A DNA stretch of 64,000 bases from Streptomyces sp. Alt3 (GCF_030719215.1 NZ_CP120983.1:3720001-3784000); one strand, 5' to 3'. Positions 25,766 through 33,757 are shown, counted from the first letter of the stretch. Notes: a model not told the origin generated them from the sequence alone. Translations and numbers: made by a program.

Positions 25766-26746
25766 ATGGAGCCCTGGGAAGCCCCGGTCAGGCTCCTGCC
25801 CCTTCCTCTGCCGCCTGTCCACGGGGAGGTCTTCGGCTGGTATCTGCATCGCCTCGCCGCCGCCAACCACGTGACGTCGGGCCAACTGGCGAAAACCCTG
25901 ACCCCATTCAAAAATGCGCTGATCGGCAAGCGGACGGACACGTTATGGCGCTGGACTCCGATGGTTCTGCCGCGGCTGGCACTCCTGACGGGTCTCCCTC
26001 ACGAGACCCTTCGGATGCTATTGCCAGCGGTCTCCCGGATTGAGGCGCGTACCGGAGGCGAGGTGATCCGCTACCGGCGGCGTCTCTACGTCGCGTGCTC
26101 GCACTGCATGCATCGCCGTGGAATCACCGAACCAGTCCTCGCGCATCGCCCCGCCGATCTTCAGCTCTGCCGCCGACACGGCATCTGGCTCGACGGCAAC
26201 CGCCAATACCGCGTCGGCCACCTTCCAGAACTTGTCACCGCTCAACACCGGCACCGGCGAATCGCCCGCCGCTTCCCCGACACCCTGGAAGCAGCGACGA
26301 AGGAAGCGCAGCACATGGTCCGCTCCTGGCTTCTGAACAAGAAGCAGCCCCATCTGCTCTCACGCTGGAACGACCGTCTCGCGCAACTCCCGCCCAAGGA
26401 GGCCATCTACGAGAACATCATCAGGCGACGCGTCGACGAGCGGGAGTTCATCGCCACCTACCCGGAGTTCGTCACCATGCTCGGCATGGTGGCCGACCCT
26501 GCTTGGCGAGCACGACGGGCACCTCGCCAATGGGTGAACCTAAGCCAGCACCGGCGCACGATCGACGCCGTCTACGCAGAAGCCGAGCACCGGCTCAACG
26601 TCCCATCTCTCCGAGAGAATCGACACTCCCACACCTTCTACAACGACGCCCTCTTTCGCTGGACTGACTCCCTGGGACGATCACTGATGCTGGTGACGAC
26701 GCCGGACGACTACGACGCCCTACGGGATGAGTCCCACCAGAACTGA
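25766..26746 (+). CDS. tniQ: TniQ-family target-selection protein
   Basis: The 326-residue protein has the TniQ N-terminal domain (GEVFGWYLHRLAAANHV) and a zinc finger formed by Cys111-X2-Cys114 and Cys135-X2-His138. TniQ/TnsD proteins choose the insertion site and recruit TnsC. It is shorter than Tn7 TnsD (about 500 residues) and similar to TniQ of Tn5053-like elements. Residue Leu60 is encoded by TTA (25943-25945), the rare codon read only by the bldA tRNA in Streptomyces; I found no other in-frame TTA in the window. Gap to tnsC is 3 bases. Confidence 0.9.
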   Translation: MEPWEAPVRLLPLPLPPVHGEVFGWYLHRLAAANHVTSGQLAKTLTPFKNALIGKRTDTLWRWTPMVLPRLALLTGLPHETLRMLLPAVSRIEARTGGEVIRYRRRLYVACSHCMHRRGITEPVLAHRPADLQLCRRHGIWLDGNRQYRVGHLPELVTAQHRHRRIARRFPDTLEAATKEAQHMVRSWLLNKKQPHLLSRWNDRLAQLPPKEAIYENIIRRRVDEREFIATYPEFVTMLGMVADPAWRARRAPRQWVNLSQHRRTIDAVYAEAEHRLNVPSLRENRHSHTFYNDALFRWTDSLGRSLMLVTTPDDYDALRDESHQN

Positions 26747-26914
26747 AAGACACCAGGCCACGGCCATACCGTCCGACAGAACAAATGGGACCGTCTCAGC
26801 TCGCGCTCAAGCAGGCGCAGCAACGTCCAGATCCACTGGGCCGCCCGGCTTCCAACCCGTCCCAGCAGAACTGACAAGTCCCAGGTCAGAGACACCTCCT
26901 CGATCCAGATCTCT

Positions 26915-26931
26915 TGGGAACGGACATCCGT
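26915..26931 (-). repeat. Right transposon end: terminal inverted repeat plus target duplication
   Basis: TGGGAACGGACA (26915-26926) is the exact reverse complement of the left terminal repeat and is followed by TCCGT (26927-26931), the second target copy. Inside the end, a direct repeat GTCCCAsCAGAACTGA (s = C or G) occurs at about 26731 and 26859 and may be internal transposase binding sites; the first overlaps the end of tniQ. Confidence 0.9.
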
Positions 26932-27220
26932 TCTCGGTGGAGTGGCGAGTCCCAGCGCTTCCGGCGAACCGCTTGGCGGAGTCCCGGCGAAGTCAGCCGT
27001 CCCGCTGCCCTGCCTCTTCCGGCACCGGCGGACTCTTCTGGAACTGGCGGATTCCCACTCGCCCCGTTCGTGCTGTCGGATTGCCTTCCGTAGCGCCCTG
27101 AGCGGCCGCCCGCTGTCGCTCCAGTGCTGGCCAGGGACCCTGTGGGCATAAAACCAAGTGCATGCGAGCCGGCCCTCACTCGTATACTCGTGCGAGTTCA
27201 CGGAGGGGGAGGTGGAGACG

Positions 27221-27691
27221 GTGAAGCTTGCCGAGGCACTGGCAGAACGTGCGGAGGCCACGCGTCGCGTGGAACAGTTGCGAGCGCGCGTCGTCGGCAG
27301 TGCGCGGTACCAGGAGGGGGAGACACCCGCCGAGGATGCCGCCCAGTTGCTGGCCGAGGCCGGTGAGGTGCTGAGCGCTCTGGAAACGTTGATCCGGCGG
27401 ATCAACCGGACCAACGCCACCGTGGAGATGGGGCCCGACGGCACGCTCACCGATGCCCTCGCACGCCGGGATGTCCTGCGGTTGCGTCACTCGGTGGTCA
27501 CCGCGGCGGCGGACGCGGCGGCTGGCACCAGCGAGCGGGGATACGGCCGGCAGCTCCGGTCCGAGCTGATGATGCTTTCCGCGCTTCCGGTCGCGGAACT
27601 GCGCGGTCAGGCAGACGTCCTCGCGCGGGAGATCCGCGAGGTCGACGTGCGGATCCAGCGCACGAACTGGGAGGTGGATCTGCTGGACTGA
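27221..27691 (+). CDS. DIP1984 family protein
   Basis: The 156-residue protein begins VKLAEALAERAEATRRVEQL and is almost entirely helical, with the family core LETLIRRINRTNATVEMGPDGTLTDALARRDVL. DIP1984 proteins are sometimes named septicolysin-like, but their function is not established. I start at GTG 27221, which has GGAGGGGGAGG 8 bases upstream. Upstream, TATACT (27183-27188) could be a -10 box. It directly follows the transposon insertion point. Confidence 0.85.
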   Translation: MKLAEALAERAEATRRVEQLRARVVGSARYQEGETPAEDAAQLLAEAGEVLSALETLIRRINRTNATVEMGPDGTLTDALARRDVLRLRHSVVTAAADAAAGTSERGYGRQLRSELMMLSALPVAELRGQADVLAREIREVDVRIQRTNWEVDLLD

Positions 27692-28087
27692 GTGGTCCGG
27701 CAGATCGAGACGATGTGGAGCAGGTAGCAGCTTCGGAGGCGTGCACACACCGAGGGCCGGCGGTTTTCCGGCCCACTCCTGGCGCGTGAAGAGCAACGCG
27801 GGGGTTCGACTCCCCATCAACAGTGCAGCTCAGCATGGCGTACAGGTAAAGGTGCACATCGCACAGCACATCACCACGTGCAGATCCGAAGCGGTGAGGG
27901 CGGGTTCGGGGCTTTCCACATCGCAGCACCATGGACAACGGCGGCCGGAGCGCAACGGGGGTGTGCGGATGGCATCGCCTGCCTGTCGACACCACCGAAG
28001 CCTCGGCCTGACCCCTCACGGAGCGGCTGCCGATGATGCGGCACCGGCGCGTACTGCCGGACACCGCGCCCGGCACAGGCGCCCCGG
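27692..28087. other. Intergenic spacer with a tRNA T-arm-like fragment
   Basis: No gene is supported in these 396 bases. A hairpin lies at 27754-27774. GGGGTTCGACTCCCC (27801-27815) looks like a tRNA T-arm, but the following bases do not form an acceptor stem and CCA, so no tRNA can be called. It could be a scar of a tRNA-targeted integration. Confidence 0.4.
27754..27774 (+). terminator. Stem-loop downstream of the DIP1984 gene
   Basis: A perfect 7-bp stem GGGCCGG/CCGGCCC (27754-27760, 27768-27774) closes a loop that contains TTTT, 63 bases after the DIP1984 stop codon. It is a plausible transcription terminator. Confidence 0.55.
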
Positions 28088-28669
28088 TCAGCCGGTTTCC
28101 GTTTCCGTCAGGGCCGCGTGCGCGGCGGCGAGAATCTCCTCGGAGAGCGGGGAACCCTGGGTGGCCCGGGACAGCACCAGCGCACCGAACAAGGTGCACA
28201 GCCGGGCGATGCCCTCCTCACTCCCGTCGGAGGCGTCGGCCGGGGCGAGGAATCCGGCGAAGTCTGCCACGCCCTCCGTGTAGGCGCGGCGGGCATCTAG
28301 GCCCTCGCCCCCGCGTGCCACGTCGACGGCAAGGGCTGCGACCGGGCAGCCGTCCGCCGCGTTGTCACGGTGTTCGACGGAGAGATAGGCGTCGATCAGG
28401 GCCCGCTGAGCAACGTCCCGCTGCCCCTCGTACCGCTCTAGGCCGGCCGCGTGGCGCCGGGTGAGCTCGTCGAAGGCGTGGGTGGTCGCCTCGTCGACGA
28501 GCGCCTCCTTGGAGGCGAACTGCTTGTAGAAGGCGCCGTGGGTGAGACCGGCCGCCTTCATGAGGTCGGCAACGCTCACGTGGGTGCCCTGCTCCCGGAA
28601 CAACCGGGAGGCGGTGTCCACCACCCGCCTGCGGTTTTCCTCCGCCTGTGCCTGCGATACGCGGCCCAT
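28088..28669 (-). CDS. TetR-family regulator of the adjacent SDR gene
   Basis: The 193-residue protein from ATG 28669 (GGGAGGCGGTC upstream) has a TetR DNA-binding domain, ASRLFREQGTHVSVADLMKA then GLTHGAFYKQFASKEAL. Its C-terminal domain contains AADGCPVAALAVD, the C-terminal signature of YxaF/AcrR-like regulators whose conserved Cys may sense electrophiles. It is divergent from a short-chain dehydrogenase, which it probably represses. The 116-bp gap is AT-rich and has no single obvious palindrome. Confidence 0.9.
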   Translation of the reverse strand: MGRVSQAQAEENRRRVVDTASRLFREQGTHVSVADLMKAAGLTHGAFYKQFASKEALVDEATTHAFDELTRRHAAGLERYEGQRDVAQRALIDAYLSVEHRDNAADGCPVAALAVDVARGGEGLDARRAYTEGVADFAGFLAPADASDGSEEGIARLCTLFGALVLSRATQGSPLSEEILAAAHAALTETETG

Positions 28670-28785
28670 GACCGCCTCCCATTTTTGGATGTCGACTGGC
28701 ATCTATCGTAACTCGATGCTTAGATTGGACACGTAATCTAATTACGCCCGGGGCTCGACGGCCCCCACCAGGACCAGGAGCAGTC

Positions 28786-29478
28786 ATGGAACTGAAGAAC
28801 GCGGTCGCAGTGGTCACCGGCGCCAACCGCGGCCTGGGGCGGCACCTGGCCGCCCAGCTCGTCGAGCACGGCGCCAAGGTGTACGCGGCGGCCCGCCTGC
28901 CCGAGACGGTCGACCTGCAGGGTGTCACCCCCCTGCGACTGGACGTCACCGACGAGGAGTCGATACGCGAGGCCGCCCGCATCGCTTCGGACGCGACGCT
29001 GCTCATCAACAACGCGGGCATCTCCACCGGTGCACCGCTGATCGGAGGCGACCTGGGCGAGGTGCGCCGGGAGATGGAGACCAACTTCTTCGGCCCGCTC
29101 GCCACGACCCGGGCCTTCGCCCCCGTCATCGAGGGCAACGGCGGCGGCACCGTGCTCAACGTGTTGTCCGTCCTGTCCTGGATGCACCCGGCCGCTCTCG
29201 GCTCGTACGCCGCCTCCAAGGCCGCCGCCTGGGCTCTGACCGGCGCGACCCGCGAGGAACTGGCGTCCCGCGGCATCACCGTCTCGGCGCTGCACGTCGG
29301 CTACATGGACACCGACATGGCCGCCGCCGTCCCCGCCGACCAGAAGACCGCCGCCGCCGACGTCGCGGCCCAGGCCCTGTACGGCATCGAGACCGGCCGG
29401 CCTGAGATCGTCGCCGACGAGATCACCCGGCAGATCAAGCAGAGCCTGGCCACCACGCCGCAGACGAACGCGGCCTGA
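28786..29478 (+). CDS. Short-chain dehydrogenase/reductase
   Basis: The 230-residue SDR has the coenzyme motif TGANRGLG, the NNAG motif, and catalytic Ser (VLSVLSW), Tyr-x-x-x-Lys (YAASKAA) in normal order. It is cytosolic and NAD(P)H-dependent; the substrate is unknown. Regulation by the divergent TetR protein suggests induction by a reactive or xenobiotic compound, an inference from context. Confidence 0.92.
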   Translation: MELKNAVAVVTGANRGLGRHLAAQLVEHGAKVYAAARLPETVDLQGVTPLRLDVTDEESIREAARIASDATLLINNAGISTGAPLIGGDLGEVRREMETNFFGPLATTRAFAPVIEGNGGGTVLNVLSVLSWMHPAALGSYAASKAAAWALTGATREELASRGITVSALHVGYMDTDMAAAVPADQKTAAADVAAQALYGIETGRPEIVADEITRQIKQSLATTPQTNAA

Positions 29479-29532
29479 GGCTTGCCCAACTCCGCTGCGG
29501 CACGCCCCCCTCCTGGCCGACACCGCGACGTC

Positions 29533-29574
29533 GCCTGACGCGTGACGCCTGACGCCTGACGCCTGACGCCTGAA
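29533..29574 (+). repeat. Six-copy heptanucleotide tandem repeat
   Basis: Six head-to-tail units of GCCTGAC (units 2 and 6 differ by one base: GCGTGAC and GCCTGAA) lie between the SDR stop and the DinB gene. No hairpin or gene is formed. Such short arrays are prone to copy-number change by slippage. Confidence 0.85.
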
Positions 29575-29676
29575 GCAACAGGACGATCCTGCGCACTCGG
29601 CGGGAAGCGGGCAGCCCGCGTCACGAGCGCGGCAAAAGACGGTGACCGAGGCCACCGCCAGGGGCAGACTGGCCCC

Positions 29677-30288
29677 ATGACTGCCCCTGACGCCAAGGCC
29701 GACCTCCACTTCTATCTCCAGTCGGTCCGTGACGCCCTGCTGTGGAAGCTCGAAGGCCTCTCGGAGTACGACGCCAGGCGTCCGCTGACGCCGACCGGCA
29801 CGAACCTGCTGGGCCTGGTCAAGCATGTGGCCGGCGTCGAGTTCGGCTACCTCGGCGACACGTTCGGCCGGCCGTCCGGCGAGCCACTGCCCTGGGTCGA
29901 CGAAGGGGCCGAGCCCAACGCGGACATGTGGGTCACCGCCGACGAGTCACGCGAGCAGATCGTGGGCCTCTACCACCGCGCCTGGGCACACGCCGACGCG
30001 ACGATCGCGGCCCTGCCGCTCGACACGGTGGGCACGGTGCCGTGGTGGCCGTCCCACCGTGCCGAGGTGACGCTGCATCACGCCGTGGTGCGCGTGATCG
30101 CCGACACGCAGCGGCACGCCGGGCACGCGGACATCGTCCGGGAGCTGATCGACGGCGCCGTGGGCATGCGCGTGGACAACGTGGCCGTACCGTCCGGCGA
30201 CGCGTCCTACTGGGAGGCGCACCGGAGCCGTCTGGAGCGCGCCGCCCGCGACGCGGACCGAGCCCGCCCTGTGGTGCCGGGCCCGTGA
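29677..30288 (+). CDS. DinB/DUF664 family protein
   Basis: The 203-residue four-helix protein has the conserved histidines of the DinB fold (LLGLVKHVAGVEFGYL, TLHHAVVRVIADTQRHAGHADIVRE), which bind a divalent metal. Members include mycothiol- and bacillithiol-dependent transferases, so a mycothiol S-transferase role is possible in this mycothiol producer. The end overlaps the next gene by 4 bases. Confidence 0.87.
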   Translation: MTAPDAKADLHFYLQSVRDALLWKLEGLSEYDARRPLTPTGTNLLGLVKHVAGVEFGYLGDTFGRPSGEPLPWVDEGAEPNADMWVTADESREQIVGLYHRAWAHADATIAALPLDTVGTVPWWPSHRAEVTLHHAVVRVIADTQRHAGHADIVRELIDGAVGMRVDNVAVPSGDASYWEAHRSRLERAARDADRARPVVPGP

Positions 30289-30620
30289 GCGATGGGCTGC
30301 CCCTTCTGGCGCTCGCGGTCGTACTGGCCGCCGTCATGGGCTTCTTCAGGTGGCTGGCCTCCCGTGTACGGCGCCGCGGTACGGCCGGTTCGGCCGTCAG
30401 CGCGGCCCTGGCGTCCTACGACGAGGCCTTCCGGGTGACCGCCCATGACGCCCACCACGAGATCCGGGCCCAGGCCGAGCGGAAGGCCCCCCTTCTCTCC
30501 CCCGACCGGCTCTGGAAGTCCGGGCGTGAAGTGGGACCGACGTCCTGGGAACACCGGCGGCCCGGGCCTCGGAGCCGTATCCGGCGCCTGTGGCGTGGGC
30601 GCCGGCCAGGGGCCGAGTAA
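30285..30620 (+). CDS. Small membrane-anchored protein, unknown function
   Basis: The 111-residue product starts at GTG 30285 within the dinB stop (GTGA). It has one N-terminal membrane helix (LPLLALAVVLAAVMGFFRWL) followed by a basic, mostly helical cytosolic part. I recognise no family. Coupling to the DinB gene suggests co-expression. Confidence 0.6.
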   Translation: MSDGLPLLALAVVLAAVMGFFRWLASRVRRRGTAGSAVSAALASYDEAFRVTAHDAHHEIRAQAERKAPLLSPDRLWKSGREVGPTSWEHRRPGPRSRIRRLWRGRRPGAE

Positions 30621-30660
30621 TCCCGTCGGACTGCCGGTGCGCCCGGCCTACTCTGGCCGC

Positions 30661-30990
30661 ATGCCTCCCGCCAAGAGCTCGTTCGTCTGCCTGCCGTGCC
30701 GGGCCTCCTACAAGCAGCCGGGCGGCGGGGAGAAGCCCCGCCGCTGCCCCCGGTGCGCCGGGACACTGATCCACGCCGGGGCAGCCTTCGCGGCGCCACG
30801 CCGGCGGGACACCGCGGCGTGGCGCACGCTCTCGGTCCTGCTGAACGCGGGTGTCCGCTTCCACATGGGCTGCAGCACGGGGTCGGGCTACCGTCCGCGC
30901 ACGCTGAGCGAGGTGAAGGAGCGGATGGTGCACGCCGAGCGCACGGGGGAGCCGTTCGCGAGCGCCCTGGTCCGGCCCGAGCTGCCGTGA
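30661..30990 (+). CDS. Small zinc-ribbon-like protein
   Basis: The 109-residue protein begins MPPAKSSFVCLPCRASYKQP and has two CxxC knuckles (CLPC and CPRC, 18 residues between the pairs), so it probably binds zinc. Homologues in Streptomyces are often labelled deoxyxylulose-5-phosphate synthase, but this protein is far too short for that enzyme and has no thiamine site. Function unknown; possibly DNA or RNA binding given its basic charge. Confidence 0.72.
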   Translation: MPPAKSSFVCLPCRASYKQPGGGEKPRRCPRCAGTLIHAGAAFAAPRRRDTAAWRTLSVLLNAGVRFHMGCSTGSGYRPRTLSEVKERMVHAERTGEPFASALVRPELP

Positions 30991-31042
30991 GAACGTCCCT
31001 TTGCGGACCATCCGGCTCGGTACGAGTTGTACGCTGCCCGGC

Positions 31043-31531
31043 ATGACCGCCCTGACTCCCACCCGCACGGCACCCGACCTGTCCTTCCTCCTCGACCACA
31101 CCGGCCACGTCCTGCGGACCCGCATGGCCGCTGCCCTCGCCGAGATCGGGCTGACCGCACGCATGCACTGCGTCCTGGTGCACGCCCTGGAGGAGGAGCG
31201 CACCCAGATCCAGCTCGCGGAGATCGGCGACATGGACAAGACCACGATGGTGGTGACCGTGGACGCCCTGGAGAAGGCAGGCCTCGCCGAACGGAAGCCT
31301 TCCACCCGTGACCGGCGGGCCCGGATCATCGGCGTTACCGAGGAGGGCGCGCGGATCGCCGCGCGGAGCCAGGAGATCGTCGACCGGGTCCACCAGGACG
31401 CCCTGGGCACAGTCCCCGAAGGCGACCGCGAGGTGCTGCTGCGCACCCTGAACCAGTTGGCCACAGGCCACCTGGCCACACGCTCCGAAAACCCCCGGCC
31501 GGTCCGGCGGGCGCGCCAGGGCCAGAGGTGA
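31043..31531 (+). CDS. MarR-family transcriptional regulator
   Basis: The 162-residue protein from ATG 31043 has the MarR winged helix (IQLAEIGDMDKTTMVVTVDALEKAGL) and the wing RKPSTRDRRARIIGVTEEG. It lies upstream of, and on the same strand as, a flavoprotein-like gene after a 143-bp AT-rich gap that includes a possible promoter (about 31570-31605). It may control that gene. The ligand is unknown. Confidence 0.88.
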   Translation: MTALTPTRTAPDLSFLLDHTGHVLRTRMAAALAEIGLTARMHCVLVHALEEERTQIQLAEIGDMDKTTMVVTVDALEKAGLAERKPSTRDRRARIIGVTEEGARIAARSQEIVDRVHQDALGTVPEGDREVLLRTLNQLATGHLATRSENPRPVRRARQGQR

Positions 31532-31674
31532 CCGCCCGGAGTACGCGTCACCACCGAGGGATGGACCGCCAAATATAGTCTGCAACAAAACCATCTGCTA
31601 CGGTCTTGATCTGCCGGACCCCCGACAGCGGGGACGATGCCGGGCTCCTGCCCCGCAACCCGAAAGGCCCCACC

Positions 31675-32166
31675 GTGAAGACCTCGGAAGGCACCGGCGA
31701 CAAGCCCGCTCCCCGGCCCCTCGACGATTCGGCGCTCTCCGGGATGCTGCGGGACCAGCAGTTCGGCGTGCTCGCCGCCGTCCGTTCCACGGGGCACCCG
31801 CACCTGTCGACCGTGCTGTACCGATGGGACGAGGAGGAGCGCGTCCTGCGGATCTCCACCACCGTGGACCGCCTCAAGACCCGCGTCCTGCTGCGGAATC
31901 CGCACGCCTCCCTGCATGTCCGGGGCGATGACATCTTCTCGTTCGCCGTGGCGGAAGGCGTCGCGGAGGTGTCGGAGCCGACCACGGAGGCAGGTGACCG
32001 GACCGGCCGCGAACTCCTCTCCCTGACACCGGGTTTCGACGACCCGGCCGAGGAACGCGCCTTCCTGGAGGAGGCCGTCGTGGAGCAGCGTGTGGTGATC
32101 CGGATCCGCGTGTCGCGTCTCTACGGGGCCGCACTGGACATGACGGGGCCGGCCGGTGTCGCCTGA
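31675..32166 (+). CDS. Pyridoxamine 5'-phosphate oxidase-fold protein (F420 or FMN dependent)
   Basis: The 163-residue protein from GTG 31675 shows the split-barrel fold: GVLAAVRSTGHPHLSTVLYRWDEEERVLRISTTVDRLKTRVLLRNP. This pattern is typical of actinobacterial PNPOx-like enzymes that bind F420 or FMN and reduce or oxidise small substrates. Its stop codon overlaps the start of the HAD gene by 11 bases. The reaction cannot be assigned. Confidence 0.82.
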   Translation: MKTSEGTGDKPAPRPLDDSALSGMLRDQQFGVLAAVRSTGHPHLSTVLYRWDEEERVLRISTTVDRLKTRVLLRNPHASLHVRGDDIFSFAVAEGVAEVSEPTTEAGDRTGRELLSLTPGFDDPAEERAFLEEAVVEQRVVIRIRVSRLYGAALDMTGPAGVA

Positions 32167-32779
32167 TCCGCCATACGAGGCCGTGCTGTGCGACCTCGAC
32201 AACGTGCTCCGCTTCTACGACGTGACGCACCTGGCCGCGCTGGAACGGGCTGCCGGCCTGCCTGAGGGCACCACGGAGGACATCGCCTACGCCCCCGAGG
32301 TCGATCTCCCGCTCCTCCTTGGCCGGATCTCCCGGGAGGAATGGGTCGAGGCCATCGCCCGCCGACTCGTCGGCCGGGCCGGCAAGGCGAAGGCACAGGA
32401 GCTGGCCCGGGCCCTGGCCGACGCGCCGTCCCGGGTTGACAGGGCGGTGGTCGCCCTGTTGCGACAGATACGGGCCCACGTCCCGCTGGTCCTGGTCACC
32501 AACGCGACCCCCTGGCTGCACGAGGACCTCGCGGCGCTGGGGCTCACGGACCTGGCGCACCACGTGGTCAGCAGCGCCGTCGAAGGGGTCGCGAAGCCGG
32601 ACCCCGCGATCTACCGGATCGCCGCCGCACGGGCCGGGGTGCCGATGGGCCGGTGCCTGTTCGTCGACGACAGCGCGGAGAACGTCGCCGCCGCCGTCGC
32701 GCTCGGCATGACCGGCGTGTGTTTCCGCGAACCAGCCGACCTGCACGGGCCGTTCGGCCTCATCCCACAGAAGGCGTGA
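32156..32779 (+). CDS. HAD-superfamily hydrolase
   Basis: The 207-residue protein has HAD motif I as VLCDLDNVLRFYD (nucleophile Asp in DLDN), motif II LVLVTNAT, a Lys in GVAKPDPAIY and motif IV FVDDSAENVAAA. A cap domain lies between motifs I and II. It is probably a small-molecule phosphatase of the haloacid dehalogenase type. The GTG start overlaps the previous gene by 11 bases. The 3' end overlaps a truncated TetR gene on the other strand by 20 bases. Confidence 0.85.
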   Translation: MSPDPPYEAVLCDLDNVLRFYDVTHLAALERAAGLPEGTTEDIAYAPEVDLPLLLGRISREEWVEAIARRLVGRAGKAKAQELARALADAPSRVDRAVVALLRQIRAHVPLVLVTNATPWLHEDLAALGLTDLAHHVVSSAVEGVAKPDPAIYRIAAARAGVPMGRCLFVDDSAENVAAAVALGMTGVCFREPADLHGPFGLIPQKA

Positions 32780-32987
32780 GCTCCTCGCGGTCTGGGAACC
32801 GGTGGAGGACCAGGTCCTCCTCGGCCGGGAACCACCGGAACAGCGTCGGCTTCGAGATGTCGGCCACCTCGGCCACGGAGACCTTGCCGGAGCCCCGTTC
32901 CAGGAACAGCGGGATCGCGGCCTCGGAGACCGCCTGGCTGGTCAGCTGCCTCCTGCGTCCGCGCAGGCCGGTCCTCCCGGCGCTCAT
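32760..32987 (-). CDS. TetR-type DNA-binding domain only (truncated regulator)
   Basis: The 75-residue product covers only a TetR N-terminal helix-turn-helix: RRRQLTSQAVSEAAIPLFLE then VSVAEVADISKPTLFRWFPA and EEDLVLHRF. Full TetR proteins are about 190 residues or more, so the ligand/dimerisation domain is missing. It starts within the stop codon of the complete TetR gene (ATGA, 32984-32987), so it is probably still translated. It is likely a decayed regulator, though a role as a mini DNA-binding protein is possible. Confidence 0.7.
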   Translation of the reverse strand: MSAGRTGLRGRRRQLTSQAVSEAAIPLFLERGSGKVSVAEVADISKPTLFRWFPAEEDLVLHRFPDREELTPSVG

Positions 32988-33757
32988 GACGACGTGCCCT
33001 TCCTGATCAGCACCTCGACCCCGTCGAGGACCCGTTCGAGACCGAACACGAACTCGTAGTCCGGTTCGTCCGGTGCGCTCATGACGTCCGAGGCCATCAG
33101 CCGGGACAGTGCCGGATGCCGGGCCGGATCGGTGAGGCGTTCCACCGTCCGCTCCCACTGCGACATCACCTCCTGGGGCGAGAGGCCCTTCGCCTCGACG
33201 GCGGCGGCGAGATCGCTCATCAGCAGGGCCTCGTTGCGCACGAAGCCCCCGACGAGGAGGACGACGGAGATCTTGTCGCCCTCGTCCAGGCCGGTGTCCT
33301 CCAGCGCCTGCAGCCCCTGTTCCCACCAGGCGATCGAATGGGGGCTGGCCGGCGGGCCCGCGATCGGGATGCGCAACGCCCACAGGTTGCGGTGGAACAT
33401 GCGGCGCTGGGCCCACGCCCACTGGCCGAGGGCCTCCCGCCAGCCCGCTCCGTCCTCCAGCGCCGGCAGGGGGCCGGGGGCTCCCATGGCCGCCTCCTGC
33501 ATGAGGAGGTACAGCTCCTCCTTGGCGGAGACGTAGCGGTAGAGCGCCATCGTGGAGGCGCCCAGCTCCTTGGCCACCCGGCCCATGGAGACGGCGGCGA
33601 GCCCTTCCGACACGGCGACCGCCACAGCGGCGGCGACGATGCGGTCCAGTGTCAGGCCGGGCTTCGGGCCCTTGACCGGCCGGTCGCGCAGGCCCCACGC
33701 CGCCTCGATGCTGGCCGGCAGGCCGGTACCGCCCGACTCACTGCTCTTCTCCGTCAC
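32984..33757 (-). CDS. TetR-family regulator of the adjacent ABC exporter
   Basis: The 257-residue protein has a TetR domain (LTLDRIVAAAVAVAVSEGLA then MGRVAKELGASTMALYRYVS) followed by a TetR_C-type helical domain. I start at GTG 33757 (VTEKSSESGG); an upstream in-frame start at 33793 would overlap the promoter. It is divergent from a DrrA/DrrB-like ABC exporter, the classic layout for a drug-responsive repressor. The 96-bp gap is AT-rich (CTTACACAGTAACGCG) and should hold the operator. Confidence 0.9.
   Translation of the reverse strand: MTEKSSESGGTGLPASIEAAWGLRDRPVKGPKPGLTLDRIVAAAVAVAVSEGLAAVSMGRVAKELGASTMALYRYVSAKEELYLLMQEAAMGAPGPLPALEDGAGWREALGQWAWAQRRMFHRNLWALRIPIAGPPASPHSIAWWEQGLQALEDTGLDEGDKISVVLLVGGFVRNEALLMSDLAAAVEAKGLSPQEVMSQWERTVERLTDPARHPALSRLMASDVMSAPDEPDYEFVFGLERVLDGVEVLIRKGTSS

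Larger units (their letters stand above)
20926..26926 (+). mobile_element. Complete Tn7-like transposon (tnsA-tnsB-tnsC-tniQ) with methyltransferase cargo
   Basis: This 6,001-bp element is bounded by perfect 12-bp inverted repeats TGTCCGTTCCCA (20926-20937, and its complement 26915-26926). It is flanked by a 5-bp target duplication TCCGT (20921-20925 and 26927-26931). TGT...ACA termini and 5-bp duplications are hallmarks of Tn7-family transposition. It encodes a TnsA-like nuclease, a DDE transposase, an AAA+ regulator and TniQ in one operon, plus one divergent methyltransferase. No resolvase, tnsD/tnsE-like selector, cas gene or CRISPR is seen. All genes appear intact, so it may be active. 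Confidence 0.93.

Noticed and set aside
20926-26926. CRISPR-associated (CAST) transposon
   Set aside because: The gene set resembles CAST cores, but no cas gene, repeat-spacer array or atypical guide repeat is present inside or beside the element.
26932-27062. GGCGAGTCCCA / GGCGGAGTCCC-like repeats right of the transposon, first considered as transposase sites
   Set aside because: The exact inverted repeat and target duplication put the right end at 26926, so these repeats are in host DNA. They may be chance or an older element.
27801-27815. Possible tRNA gene at the T-arm-like sequence
   Set aside because: There is no matching acceptor stem, anticodon arm or D-arm at the right distance, so a tRNA cannot be called.
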